Source: CAMQRS01 sp964370645 (GTDB lineage Bacteria; Bacillota_I; Bacilli_A; Erysipelotrichales; Erysipelotrichaceae). Taken from it: a stretch of 27,266 bases of DNA. The notes beneath the pieces are model-generated. The model saw only the letters and a program-made list of their open reading frames with translations, searched no databases and was not told the DNA's origin. Shown piece after piece: positions 7,137 to 16,223 of the stretch. The stretch is from positions 1 to 27,266 of the forward strand of contig CAYJJS010000023.1 in NCBI GenBank assembly GCA_964370645.1, written 5' to 3'. The position numbers and the translations under genes are program-made. Every line of letters begins with the position of its first letter. Within the stretch, counting starts at the first letter, position 1.

Positions 7137-7586
7137 ATGAATGAGATGATGAAAGATCCTATGATCTTGAGAAGTATTATAATGGATCATTATAAATATC
7201 CTAAGAATCATAAATTGAGTGAAGATCCTAAATATATTCAAAAGCATATGGCGAGTGAATCTTGTATCGATGATATTTATGTACAAACATGGATTGAAGA
7301 TGGCATTATAAAGGATGTTTGTTTTGATGGTGTAGCTTGTACCATTGCAACGAGTGCTACATCCATAATGAGTGAATTATTAAAAGGTAAGTCACTAGAG
7401 GAAGCACGTTATATTATAAATGAATATCGTAAGATGATTGATCAAAAAGAGTATGATGAAGAAGTGTTAGAGGAGGCTTTAGCATTTCAAAATGTAGGAA
7501 ATCAAGCAAATCGAATACATTGTGCAACAATTAGTTGGGATGCGATGGAAATGTTGATGGATGAGAGTGAGGGACGTCATGAATAG
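7137..7586 (+). CDS. sufU: Zinc-dependent sulfurtransferase SufU
   Basis: SufU takes the persulfide sulfur from SufS and passes it to the SufBCD scaffold. The 149 residues fit the family. The expected zinc-site ligands are present: Cys43 and Asp45 (S-C-I-D-D), Cys68 (G-V-A-C-T-I-A-T-S) and Cys129 (H-C-A-T-I-S-W). The first motif is unusual: most SufU proteins have C-G-D, whereas here the glycine is isoleucine. I read Cys43-x-Asp45 as still able to bind zinc. The spacing of cysteines separates it from IscU, as does the absence of IscU's conserved His-Cys pair. AGGAGG at 7125-7130 precedes the ATG. The 3' end overlaps sufB by eight bases. Confidence 0.94.
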   Translation: MNEMMKDPMILRSIIMDHYKYPKNHKLSEDPKYIQKHMASESCIDDIYVQTWIEDGIIKDVCFDGVACTIATSATSIMSELLKGKSLEEARYIINEYRKMIDQKEYDEEVLEEALAFQNVGNQANRIHCATISWDAMEMLMDESEGRHE

Positions 7587-8970
7587 AGAATTTAATGATG
7601 ACTATAAGTATGGATTTCATGATGAAGATACAAGTATATATAACACTGGTAAAGGGTTGACGCGCGAGGTTGTAGAGAATATTTCAAATCTTAAAGGGGA
7701 ACCACAGTGGATGAAAGAGTATCGTTTAAAAGCATTTGAAACGTTTCAGAAAATGGATATGCCAAAATTTGGTCCATCTTTAGAAGAGCTTGATTTTAGT
7801 GAATATATTTACTACATTAAACCAAGTGAAAAAACAGAAAAAAGTTGGGAAGATGTACCAGATACGATCAAAGATACTTTTGATAAGCTTGGAATACCTG
7901 AAGCAGAAAAAGAGTTTCTTGCTGGGGTTACCACACAATACGATAGTGAAGCTGTTTACCATAACATGCTAGAAGAAGTAGAAGAAAAAGGAGTTATCTT
8001 TTTGGATACGGATAGTGCACTTAAGCAACATCCAGAATTATTTAAGCAGTATTTTTCGAAAATTGTCCCTGCAAGTGATAATAAATTTGCTGCATTAAAT
8101 AGTTGTGTGTGGAGTGGAGGTAGTTTCATTTATGTACCAAAAGGGGTTAAACTTGAAAAACCTCTACAATCGTATTTTCGTATTAACACTGAGCGCATGG
8201 GACAATTTGAACGTACTTTAATTATTGTAGATGAAGGTGCAGATATTCATTATGTAGAAGGATGTACAGCTCCAAATTATTCAAGTGAGAGTTTACATGC
8301 TGCAGTCGTAGAAATCTATGTTCATAAAAATGCACATTGTCGTTATTCGACGATTCAAAATTGGAGTGACAATATTATCAACCTTGTAACAAAGCGTACT
8401 AAAGTGTATGAGAATGCTCATATGGAATGGATTGATGGAAATATTGGTTCAAAAACGAATATGAAATACCCAGCTTGTATTTTAGCTGAACCATATGCAA
8501 AAGGGACATGTGTTTCTATTGCGGTTGCATCTCGTAATCAAAAACAAGATGCAGGAGCAAAGATGATTCATTTGGCGCCACACACTTCTAGTACAATTAT
8601 TTCTAAATCCGTTGCAAGAACTGGGGGAGAAGTAAATTATCGTGGTATCGTATTACATGGTAAAAATGCAGATTATGCAAGAAGTAAGGTAGAGTGTGAT
8701 ACATTGATTTTAGATGCAATTTCTCGCTCTGATACAATTCCAACAAATCAATCAAGCAATGATACTTCTACGATTGAACATGAAGCAAGTGTTTCTAAGA
8801 TAAGTGAAGAACAGTTATTTTATTTGATGAGTCGTGGGCTTAGTGAAGAAGCGGCAACACAAATGATAGTGATGGGGTTTATTGAACCTTTCACAAAAGA
8901 ATTGCCAATGGAATATGCGGTGGAGTTAAATCAACTGTTGAAGCTTGATATGGAAGGTTCAATCGGATAA
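7579..8970 (+). CDS. sufB: Fe-S cluster assembly scaffold SufB
   Basis: SufB is the core scaffold of the SufBC2D complex, where the nascent cluster forms. The protein has 463 residues, the standard length. Recognisable segments are Y-Y-I-K-P-S, V-P-K-G-V-K-L-E-K-P-L-Q-S-Y-F-R, V-E-G-C-T-A-P, N-Q-K-Q-D-A-G-A-K-M and E-H-E-A-S-V-S-K-I followed by Y-L-M-S-R-G-L. Cys373 (V-E-C-D-T-L) and Glu402 (E-H-E-A) sit 29 residues apart, as do the catalytically important Cys405 and Glu434 of E. coli SufB. The ATG at 7579 is preferred: it has GAGTGAGGGA upstream and gives the usual N-terminus MNREFNDDYKYGF. An in-frame ATG at 7561 has no binding site. The stop codon overlaps the folate cyclo-ligase start (TAATG at 8968-8972). 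Confidence 0.97.
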   Translation: MNREFNDDYKYGFHDEDTSIYNTGKGLTREVVENISNLKGEPQWMKEYRLKAFETFQKMDMPKFGPSLEELDFSEYIYYIKPSEKTEKSWEDVPDTIKDTFDKLGIPEAEKEFLAGVTTQYDSEAVYHNMLEEVEEKGVIFLDTDSALKQHPELFKQYFSKIVPASDNKFAALNSCVWSGGSFIYVPKGVKLEKPLQSYFRINTERMGQFERTLIIVDEGADIHYVEGCTAPNYSSESLHAAVVEIYVHKNAHCRYSTIQNWSDNIINLVTKRTKVYENAHMEWIDGNIGSKTNMKYPACILAEPYAKGTCVSIAVASRNQKQDAGAKMIHLAPHTSSTIISKSVARTGGEVNYRGIVLHGKNADYARSKVECDTLILDAISRSDTIPTNQSSNDTSTIEHEASVSKISEEQLFYLMSRGLSEEAATQMIVMGFIEPFTKELPMEYAVELNQLLKLDMEGSIG

Positions 8971-9497
8971 TGAAACAAGAACTACGTTGTATAGCATTAT
9001 CTAAACGTAGAGAAATACCATCGTATGAAAGAGAAAAATATAGTAAGGTGATTAGTCAAAAACTAATCACCTTCTTAGTAGATAGATGTTTACAAGATTG
9101 TTGCATAGCATTATATATGCCTATGTATGATGAAGTAGATGTATCTTATATCTTTTCTTCGCTTTCTAATATTTGTGTACCAAGAATTATAAATGACACG
9201 CAGTTGGAGTTTACACGAGTAAGTGATGATTCTTTTTTGAACCGCTACCAAATTTTGGAATATGAAGGAGATGCAGTAGAGATTGAGAATATTGATGTGT
9301 TTATTGTACCTTTAGTCGCCTTTGATAAACAAAAATATCGTCTAGGAATGGGAAAAGGGTATTATGATCGAGTATTAGCGCAATCAAATGCAATTAAAAT
9401 TGGAGTTGGTTTTTGTGCACAAGAGTATGAATGCGTATTCCCACAAAATCACGATATACAGTTAGATTATATTATATGTGAAAATAGAATACTTTAA
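8970..9497 (+). CDS. 5-formyltetrahydrofolate cyclo-ligase
   Basis: This 175-residue enzyme converts 5-formyltetrahydrofolate to 5,10-methenyltetrahydrofolate using ATP (EC 6.3.3.2), returning a stored folate to the one-carbon pool. The family signature is intact: the phosphate-binding G-M-G-K-G-Y-Y-D-R at residues 126-134, the N-terminal K-Q-E-L-R...S-K-R-R segment and the V-P-L-V-A-F-D strand. It is somewhat short but within the family range. It starts on the last base of the sufB stop codon (TAATG), so it is translationally coupled to the Fe-S operon, and it ends inside the first arm of the operon terminator. Coupling of folate and Fe-S metabolism is known from folate-dependent YgfZ in other bacteria; whether that applies here is inference. 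Enzyme identity is confident. Confidence 0.94.
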   Translation: MKQELRCIALSKRREIPSYEREKYSKVISQKLITFLVDRCLQDCCIALYMPMYDEVDVSYIFSSLSNICVPRIINDTQLEFTRVSDDSFLNRYQILEYEGDAVEIENIDVFIVPLVAFDKQKYRLGMGKGYYDRVLAQSNAIKIGVGFCAQEYECVFPQNHDIQLDYIICENRIL

Positions 9498-9544
9498 ATA
9501 GACTTTTATGATTTTTTATACAATCATAGAGGTCTATTTTTTAT
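9497..9544 (+). terminator. Terminator of the suf operon
   Basis: A long hairpin: AATAGAC (9497-9503) with GTCTATT (9532-9538), three wobble-rich pairs (TTT with GAG) and TATGATT (9507-9513) with AATCATA (9522-9528), about 17 bp with an 8-base loop. The T-rich run continues to about 9542. The first base is the last base of the cyclo-ligase stop codon. Confidence 0.9.
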
Positions 9545-9550
9545 ATCCTA

Positions 9551-9579
9551 TTGAAATAGAGGTGAAAAACAAGTACAAT
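9551..9579 (+). promoter_or_regulatory. Promoter of the beta-galactosidase gene
   Basis: TTGAAA (9551-9556) and TACAAT (9574-9579) with an exact 17-bp spacer, predicting a start near 9586. The predicted start lies inside the cre box at 9583-9596. The resulting leader of about 64 bases carries two purine-rich Shine-Dalgarno-like blocks (9601-9610 and 9637-9645); only the second is placed for the ATG at 9650. Confidence 0.8.
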
Positions 9580-9582
9580 ATT

Positions 9583-9596
9583 TGTAAGCGTATACA
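9583..9596 (+). promoter_or_regulatory. Catabolite-responsive element (cre), CcpA/LacI-family operator
   Basis: TGTAAGCGTATACA, flanked by TT on both sides, matches the extended CcpA consensus WWTGNAARCGNWWWCAWW at every fixed position. It covers the predicted transcription start, a location where CcpA bound with HPr-Ser-P blocks transcription. A dedicated LacI/GalR-family regulator could bind a similar site, but none is encoded in this window. Confidence 0.8.
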
Positions 9597-9649
9597 TTAC
9601 GGAGAGGAGGTTAAATTAGGAATTGCATACATGCTAGAGGAGGAAGCAA

Positions 9650-12600
9650 ATGAAAGAAGTATGGAGAAGAATAGGGGTTAGCTTACTTTGTATTTTCACA
9701 ATGGTTTCGATTGTGAATCTTCCAATTTATGCTGCAGAAGAAGATCATATTTTGTTGCAAGATAGTGGTGTAGAAAGGGAAAGTGATTTTAATGATGGAT
9801 GGAAGTTTAGTTTAAGTGATAATGCTACTTATAGTCAAAGTGGATTTGATGACAGTAGTTGGCGCGATTTATCTTTACCACACGATTGGAGTATTGAATT
9901 GGATTTCAATCAATATTCACCCGGACTAGGAGAAGCGGGTTTTTTAGATGGTGGAACGGGATGGTATCGTAAAGATTTTGTATTACCAGAAAGTATGGAT
10001 GACAAGTCAATTCGTATTTATTTTGGTGGTGTGTATATGGATAGTACAGTATATGTAAATGGTGAAATGGTGGGTAATTATCCAAATGGTTATACACCTT
10101 TCTCATATGACTTAACGGACTATCTAATCTGTGATGGATCAACAGAAAATGTCATTGCAGTGAAGGTTGTGAACCAACAACCATCTAGTCGATGGTACTC
10201 AGGTTCGGGGATTTATCGTGATGTGACATTGATTGTGAGTGAACAAATTCATGTTGGTGTTTATGGTACACATGTGACATATCCAAATATTGAGAGTGAA
10301 ATAGAACAAGGGAGTGTACAAGTAAATATTGATACAGAGGTGGATAATGATAGTGAGGTAAGCACAACTGTAAATGTAAGACAAACTATTTTAAATGAAG
10401 AAAAAGAAGCAGTTACAGAGAGTGTAGTTAGTGAAACGCAGGAAATTGCTGGCTCTACTACACAAACGTTTACACAAACACTTGCTGTTTCAAATCCGAC
10501 GTTATGGCAAATACATGATGCACATTTCTATTATGTACTTAGTGAAGTTTTAGTAGATGGAGTAGTTGTGGATAGTTATGAAACACGTTTTGGTTTTAGT
10601 TATTTTGAAGCAACAGTAAATGATGGATTTTTCTTTAATGGTGAGTATATAAAATTATATGGAGTATGTATGCATCATGATCAAGGAGCGCTAGGTGCTG
10701 TTGCAAGTTATGATGCAATCTATCGACAAATGCAAATTATGAAGGATATGGGAGTGAATGCAATTCGTGTTACTCACAATCCTGCAAGTGATGAATTGCT
10801 TGAAATTTGTGAAGACTTAGGTTTGTTGGTTATTGATGAGGCTTTTGACACTTGGTATGATGGGAAAAAGACTTATGATTATGGTCGTTTCTTTGAACAA
10901 GCAGCGACACATCCTGAAGCACAAAGTGGTCAAACTTGGGCAGAATATGACATCAAGCAAATGGTAGAGCGTGGTAAAAATTCTCCAGCAATCATTATGT
11001 GGTCAATCGGTAATGAAGTTGGGGCAACTAGTTCTACTAAAGGAGTTCAAACTGCACAAAACTTAGTGGATTGGATTAAAGAAGTAGATAGCGTTCGTTA
11101 TACTACAATAGGAGATGATAAATTTAGATTTGGTAATGGAGAAGGGGTTCATGAACAAGTAGGAGATATTGTTGATGTGGTTGGTTTTAACTACGCTGAA
11201 GACAACTATGATGCACTTAAGGAAAAACATCCAGATTGGATTATTTATGGTTCTGAAACATCTTCAGCAACAGCGAGTCGTGGAGACTATGCACATGCAG
11301 ATAGCGTTGGTTCACACGATGCAGCAGCGCATCCAGACTACACGCAATCAAGCTATGATAATGATCATGTTGGTTGGGGAAAAACGGCAACTAATGCATG
11401 GATTCCAGATCGTGATCGTGAATATATTTTGGGTCAATTTATTTGGACAGGTTTTGACTATATTGGTGAAGCTACACCTTGGCACAATCAATGGCCACCA
11501 AAGAGTTCCTATTTTGGTATTGTTGATACAGCAGGTTTTGCGAAGGATGACTATTATTTATACCAAAGTCAATGGTTAGACGTTGAAAGTGATCCTATGG
11601 TACATATTATGCCGCACTGGAATTGGGAAGACGATGCTTTGCTAGAAACTTTAGATACAAGTGACGGTAAAGTACCTGTTCGTGTATATTCTAATGCAGC
11701 CAGTGTCGAATTATTTTTAGATGATGTTTCCCTAGGGGAGCAAACATTCAAAAAAATAGAAAATGAAACTGGTTCATGGCAAGTAAACCCAGTAGATGAG
11801 AGTAAATTGTATTTAGAGTGGAGACTAGAATATGTACCTGGAGAATTGAAAGCAATAGCAAAAAATGAATCGGGAGATATCATTGCGAGCGACATAGTGA
11901 AAAGCGCGTCAACTCCTTCGCAAATTGAGTTGCAAGCAGATAAGCAAGTATTAATTGGAGATGGGTATTCACTTTCTTATATTAGCGTAGATATTAATGA
12001 TAGTGAAGGAAATCTAGTTCCAACTGCGAATAACTTGGTGCAATTTAGCATTGAAGGGAATGCTGAAATTGTTGGTGTGGATAATGGTCGCCCAGTGAGT
12101 CATGAAAGTTATAAGGGGATGACACGTGAAGCTTATAACGGAAAAGCGTTAGTTATCGTACAGGCCAAAGAAGGAGAAGGGGAATTTAGTTTGACTGCGA
12201 CAAGTGCAGGTTTGACTAGTGATAGTGTGATTGGATACACAACTTCCAGTGAAGGGTCTAACGATACCGTTTTAGGGTATGACTATAAACAAAGTGTTGT
12301 AACAAATGTAGGACAGCAACCAAAACTACCAACAACAGTATCTGCAATTTTAGGAGACGGTAGCAAAGTGGACAAGAATGTAAGTTGGGATTCAATTTCA
12401 CAAGACCAATTGTTACAAGCTACTAGTTTTATAGTAGAAGGAATCGTTGAAAATACTACAACAACACTTCAAATTAAAGTAATTGTGAAAGGTGTAATTG
12501 GAGTAGAAACACAAAGTATAGTAAGCGCTGTTGGTGTTATACCTACACAGTTGCCACCACAAGCAAAATTGATTTACAGCGATGCTAGTGAAGAAATTGT

Positions 12601-15600
12601 TAGTGTTAGTTGGGATAGAGAAATCACTGCACAGGATGTAGCGCAAGCTGGTATAGTTGAAATCGAAGGGACTGTATCTGGACATGATGAAAAAGCAATT
12701 TTACAACTTGTTACTTCAGATGAGGTAAGTTATAGTGATGTAGTTTCTGTACGTTCTGGTTCAGACGAATACCCAAAAACATTTGCAAATTATAATGAAG
12801 ATACAAATTCAGTGGTAAGTCATAATATGTCTAATGCAATTAATGATGGAACTGCACAGTTTAGCCCTTCTTGGAATAACTGGCAAAATGCAGCAGCTTC
12901 ACATGAAATTGGTTATGTAGGTATCGAATTTGAGGAAGCAACGCAAATAGGTAAAGCTACCATTCATTTCTTTACAGACGGACATACAAAAAAACCATCT
13001 GAATTAGTTATTGAAACAAGTGTGGATGGAGTTGATTTTACACCAGTGGAAAATCAAAGTGAAATAGATTTAAGTAATCCAGATGATACGATTGCAAATG
13101 GTCATGATGTGACATTTGATGCTGTACAAGCTAAATATGTTCGTTTGGCACTGACAAGTAGAGAAAATAAACCAGTGGGAATATCAGAATTATATTTGTA
13201 TGGACCGCAGGTTGTGGCGAATAGTGAAGCCACACTAGATGATATTACAATCAATGGAACTACGATTGAAGGTTTTGATTCACAACAAACAAGCTACACA
13301 TATACGCTTGCTTATAATGAGACATTACCTCAGGTACAGGCTTCTTCAGCGAATGGTGCTAACATTTTTGTTATTCAAGCATTTGATGATGAGAGTAGTG
13401 CTATTATTCGTGTTACTTCTCAAGATGGAAGTAATAGTAGCATATACACAATACAACTACAAAGAGAAGCACCAACACTATCTCAAGTTGATGTAGTGGT
13501 TGAACAAACTAGCATTTTACAAGATACTATTATTGATTTAGAAGTTGTTGCCTCTACTCAAGATGGTCAAGTTATAGATAGTGATGAAATAGAGGTTGTA
13601 TATCAAGTTAGTGGACCTGCCATTGTTTCTGACACACAAGTTTGGGCATATGAGAGTGGGGTTATTTCGATTTCAGCAACGGTTACTTATAAAGGTGACA
13701 GTGTTACTTCGGAAGTGCAAACTATTGATGTACAAGTACAAACACCTACCTCACAAATTACTTCTTATAATATGGTAGAAGTGACTTCAGATTTAGGTGT
13801 TGCTCCAGTATTACCAAGCGAGGTGTTGGCAAACTATGATAATGGTTTCTCACGTTATGTCAATGTAGTTTGGGAGGATATTAGTGAAGACAAGTATGGA
13901 AAATATGGTAATTTTAATGTGATTGGAAATGTACAAGGACAAAGTGCTAAGGTAATTGCACATGTAGAAATTAACTCTATTATTGCTGCGCAAACGATTT
14001 CCACAACAACACCATTACTGCAAGTTCCAGATTTAGTTGACGTAGTTGACGTTTATTATGCAAATGGAACACAGCAAAAAGCTGAGGTTTTATGGAATGT
14101 AGTGAATGGGGAAGCAGTTAGTGCATTAGATGCTAGTCACTTCTCAAATGAAGAAATCGTTATTGTTTTAGGAAGCATTGAAGGAACTGATGTGAAAGCG
14201 AAAGCACAAGTTCGTGTTTCTAGTGATACTAGTTTAGGTGATAATATTGCAAGACAATGGACAGGTTCAGAATTACCTGCAGCTTTTGCATCTTTTACAA
14301 ATGATGGACCAGATTCAAATGATCGTGTTACTTCTTTAAATGATAATATTATTCATTTGAGTGAAGGATCAAATCGCTGGACCAACTGGCAATCTTCACC
14401 TCGCAGTGGTGATTATGTAGGAATTTTATTTGCAGAAGGTGGAAGTATTTCGAAAAAGTATGTTGATAATATTACATTAGGTTTATTTGAAGATAGTGGG
14501 ACTAAAGTTCCTGCTAACATTGAAGTGCAATACTATACAGGGGATGAAATTCCAACGTTAATGAGTAGTGCACAACGTCCACACATGGAAACTTTAGGAA
14601 TAGATCATGTGCTAAACAATGATGCGAATTGGACAACTGTAACAAATGTGAGCGATACACACTTAACTGGTGCCATGATGAATGAAATTACATTTGATCG
14701 TGTTCACACTTATGCAATCCGAGTAATCTTAACACATCAAAGCGGTTTCTCTACAGCCATTACAGAGTTACAAATATTTGAAAAAGAAGTGACTCCTCAT
14801 AGTAGTTTTGAAACTACAATTTCATTAGATGGATTAGATATGCAATTTGATGAAAATGTGTACACATATAATATTGCTTTAGATTCTGAAGAAATTCCTA
14901 CATTTACTGTTGATGCAACGAATAATGCTGCAGTAACAGTCGTTTCTGCAATAGATGCACATGGTAGTAGCAAGATCATTGTGGATGGGGAAGATGGAAA
15001 AGTATCAAATCAAAAAGTATATACATTTAATTATTCGTATGAAGAAAAAGAACAAGTTCAACCGGTTACATTTATGCCAGCATCTGGTAGCTATATCGAT
15101 GAAGTAGAAGTAAAACTATCTTCTGTAACAGAAGAGGCACTTATTTATTATACAACGGATGGTAGTGAGCCTAGTACAAGTAGTACAATGTACAATGGTT
15201 CATTCATCATTGATGCAAATACTACTATTAAAGCGATTGCTGTAAAAGAGGGAATGTTAGATAGTGAAGTACAACAAGCTACATACACAATCTCGCATGC
15301 TGTGGATGCATATCAAGTTGAAGTGATTCATGGAAGCGGAAGTAATGCATATGAAGAGGGTGCCCTAGTTGAAATAAGTGCACATGAAATGGATGGAAAA
15401 CGATTTGCATACTGGAGTGTTTTAGAGGGTGTAGTTGACTTAGAAGATGTTAGAGCTAGCTCTACATCATTTATCATGCCAAAGAGTGAAGTGTCTATTG
15501 AAGCAATTTATGAAGTGATTCAAGTAAATAAAGATACATTAACAGCAGAGATTGCACTAGCTAACAGTGTGGATATGACTACAATGGATGCAAATGATCC

Positions 15601-16117
15601 AAATGTAATCGCATTTAAGAGTGCTCTTAATTACGCAATAGAAATTATGGGGATGAATTCTGTCACACAACAACAAATAGATCAGGCAGGTAATGCGTTA
15701 CGAAGTGCTCGTGAAGCATTGCAAGTTCATGTTGTAAATACAACAACTGTAAAAGGGACTTTGGTGGATCAAGATGGGGTAATGATGCCACATACAAATA
15801 TCGCCATATTCTCAAATCCAGTGTATGGAGTAAGTAATGCTTCTGGATATTTCGAGTTGGCAAACATTCCAATTGGAGATCATACTTTTAAAGTGTATGA
15901 TGCGGATGGATATGTGATTGGAGAACATGCGTTTACCATTACACAAAGTGATATTGATAAAGGATTCGTAGAGCTTCATATAGTAGTAGATGTAGTGAAG
16001 CAAAGCGTAAGTACAACACCTGAAACAGCAGATACAACAAATACAATTTATTCGTTGTTGATGTTATGTGTCAGTGGTGCACTGATTTATCTTAATACTC
16101 GTAAAAATAAAGTTTAA
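9650..16117 (+). CDS. Secreted, wall-anchored multidomain GH2 beta-galactosidase
   Basis: A 2155-residue surface glycosidase. Signal peptide: residues 1 to about 29 (WRR then a hydrophobic core ending I-Y-A-A). GH2 sugar-binding domain ~45-205 (P-H-D-W, G-W-Y-R-K), GH2 sandwich ~210-315, TIM barrel ~320-630 with acid/base Glu456 (S-I-G-N-E-V-G) and nucleophile Glu536 (Y-G-S-E-T-S-S). GH2 accessory domains lie at ~670-735 and 755-860. The tail holds Big_4-type Ig domains (~873-945, 947-1025, 1366-1442, 1443-1527), two CBM32/F5-8C-like modules (~1028-1185, 1528-1713), cadherin-like sandwiches (~1190-1273, 1714-1804), a chitobiase C-terminal-type domain (~1803-1881), an InlB-like repeat (~1884-1959), a FIVAR-like helical unit (~1961-2027) and a carboxypeptidase-regulatory-like domain (~2027-2116). 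The end carries T-P-E-T-A-D (2123-2128), a hydrophobic helix and R-K-N-K, a variant sorting signal. Beta-galactosidase on host or dietary glycans is most likely; exact linkage is inferred. AGAGGAGGA precedes the ATG. Confidence 0.92.
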   Translation: MKEVWRRIGVSLLCIFTMVSIVNLPIYAAEEDHILLQDSGVERESDFNDGWKFSLSDNATYSQSGFDDSSWRDLSLPHDWSIELDFNQYSPGLGEAGFLDGGTGWYRKDFVLPESMDDKSIRIYFGGVYMDSTVYVNGEMVGNYPNGYTPFSYDLTDYLICDGSTENVIAVKVVNQQPSSRWYSGSGIYRDVTLIVSEQIHVGVYGTHVTYPNIESEIEQGSVQVNIDTEVDNDSEVSTTVNVRQTILNEEKEAVTESVVSETQEIAGSTTQTFTQTLAVSNPTLWQIHDAHFYYVLSEVLVDGVVVDSYETRFGFSYFEATVNDGFFFNGEYIKLYGVCMHHDQGALGAVASYDAIYRQMQIMKDMGVNAIRVTHNPASDELLEICEDLGLLVIDEAFDTWYDGKKTYDYGRFFEQAATHPEAQSGQTWAEYDIKQMVERGKNSPAIIMWSIGNEVGATSSTKGVQTAQNLVDWIKEVDSVRYTTIGDDKFRFGNGEGVHEQVGDIVDVVGFNYAEDNYDALKEKHPDWIIYGSETSSATASRGDYAHADSVGSHDAAAHPDYTQSSYDNDHVGWGKTATNAWIPDRDREYILGQFIWTGFDYIGEATPWHNQWPPKSSYFGIVDTAGFAKDDYYLYQSQWLDVESDPMVHIMPHWNWEDDALLETLDTSDGKVPVRVYSNAASVELFLDDVSLGEQTFKKIENETGSWQVNPVDESKLYLEWRLEYVPGELKAIAKNESGDIIASDIVKSASTPSQIELQADKQVLIGDGYSLSYISVDINDSEGNLVPTANNLVQFSIEGNAEIVGVDNGRPVSHESYKGMTREAYNGKALVIVQAKEGEGEFSLTATSAGLTSDSVIGYTTSSEGSNDTVLGYDYKQSVVTNVGQQPKLPTTVSAILGDGSKVDKNVSWDSISQDQLLQATSFIVEGIVENTTTTLQIKVIVKGVIGVETQSIVSAVGVIPTQLPPQAKLIYSDASEEIVSVSWDREITAQDVAQAGIVEIEGTVSGHDEKAILQLVTSDEVSYSDVVSVRSGSDEYPKTFANYNEDTNSVVSHNMSNAINDGTAQFSPSWNNWQNAAASHEIGYVGIEFEEATQIGKATIHFFTDGHTKKPSELVIETSVDGVDFTPVENQSEIDLSNPDDTIANGHDVTFDAVQAKYVRLALTSRENKPVGISELYLYGPQVVANSEATLDDITINGTTIEGFDSQQTSYTYTLAYNETLPQVQASSANGANIFVIQAFDDESSAIIRVTSQDGSNSSIYTIQLQREAPTLSQVDVVVEQTSILQDTIIDLEVVASTQDGQVIDSDEIEVVYQVSGPAIVSDTQVWAYESGVISISATVTYKGDSVTSEVQTIDVQVQTPTSQITSYNMVEVTSDLGVAPVLPSEVLANYDNGFSRYVNVVWEDISEDKYGKYGNFNVIGNVQGQSAKVIAHVEINSIIAAQTISTTTPLLQVPDLVDVVDVYYANGTQQKAEVLWNVVNGEAVSALDASHFSNEEIVIVLGSIEGTDVKAKAQVRVSSDTSLGDNIARQWTGSELPAAFASFTNDGPDSNDRVTSLNDNIIHLSEGSNRWTNWQSSPRSGDYVGILFAEGGSISKKYVDNITLGLFEDSGTKVPANIEVQYYTGDEIPTLMSSAQRPHMETLGIDHVLNNDANWTTVTNVSDTHLTGAMMNEITFDRVHTYAIRVILTHQSGFSTAITELQIFEKEVTPHSSFETTISLDGLDMQFDENVYTYNIALDSEEIPTFTVDATNNAAVTVVSAIDAHGSSKIIVDGEDGKVSNQKVYTFNYSYEEKEQVQPVTFMPASGSYIDEVEVKLSSVTEEALIYYTTDGSEPSTSSTMYNGSFIIDANTTIKAIAVKEGMLDSEVQQATYTISHAVDAYQVEVIHGSGSNAYEEGALVEISAHEMDGKRFAYWSVLEGVVDLEDVRASSTSFIMPKSEVSIEAIYEVIQVNKDTLTAEIALANSVDMTTMDANDPNVIAFKSALNYAIEIMGMNSVTQQQIDQAGNALRSAREALQVHVVNTTTVKGTLVDQDGVMMPHTNIAIFSNPVYGVSNASGYFELANIPIGDHTFKVYDADGYVIGEHAFTITQSDIDKGFVELHIVVDVVKQSVSTTPETADTTNTIYSLLMLCVSGALIYLNTRKNKV

Positions 16118-16138
16118 ATTATGTAGTGAAGTAAAATT

Positions 16139-16173
16139 ATAGTTGCCTCTATTAAAGGAGGCAACTATTTTTT
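16139..16173 (+). terminator. Terminator of the beta-galactosidase gene
   Basis: Perfect 11-bp stem (16139-16149 ATAGTTGCCTC with 16158-16168 GAGGCAACTAT), 8-base loop, then a T-run to 16173. It separates the beta-galactosidase from the parE operon. Confidence 0.92.
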
Positions 16174-16223
16174 GTGAAGTGGTTATGGTGCATATAAATT
16201 GCGCAAATAAACTGGATAATTGA

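Noticed and set aside
9601..9610. Strong Shine-Dalgarno-like GGAGAGGAGG far upstream of the galactosidase start
   Set aside because: No start codon follows at usable distance (TTAAATTAG comes next), so I do not call a gene from it.
9631..9681. Possible 16-codon leader ORF ahead of and overlapping the galactosidase start
   Set aside because: The only nearby ribosome-binding candidate is a weak AGGAA. The strong purine block at 9637-9645 serves the ATG at 9650, so a translated leader is not supported.
11169..11579. Plus-strand frame of 136 codons inside the galactosidase gene
   Set aside because: It overlaps the catalytic barrel of the GH2 enzyme in another frame, and its Met/Leu/Gln-rich translation shows no domain.
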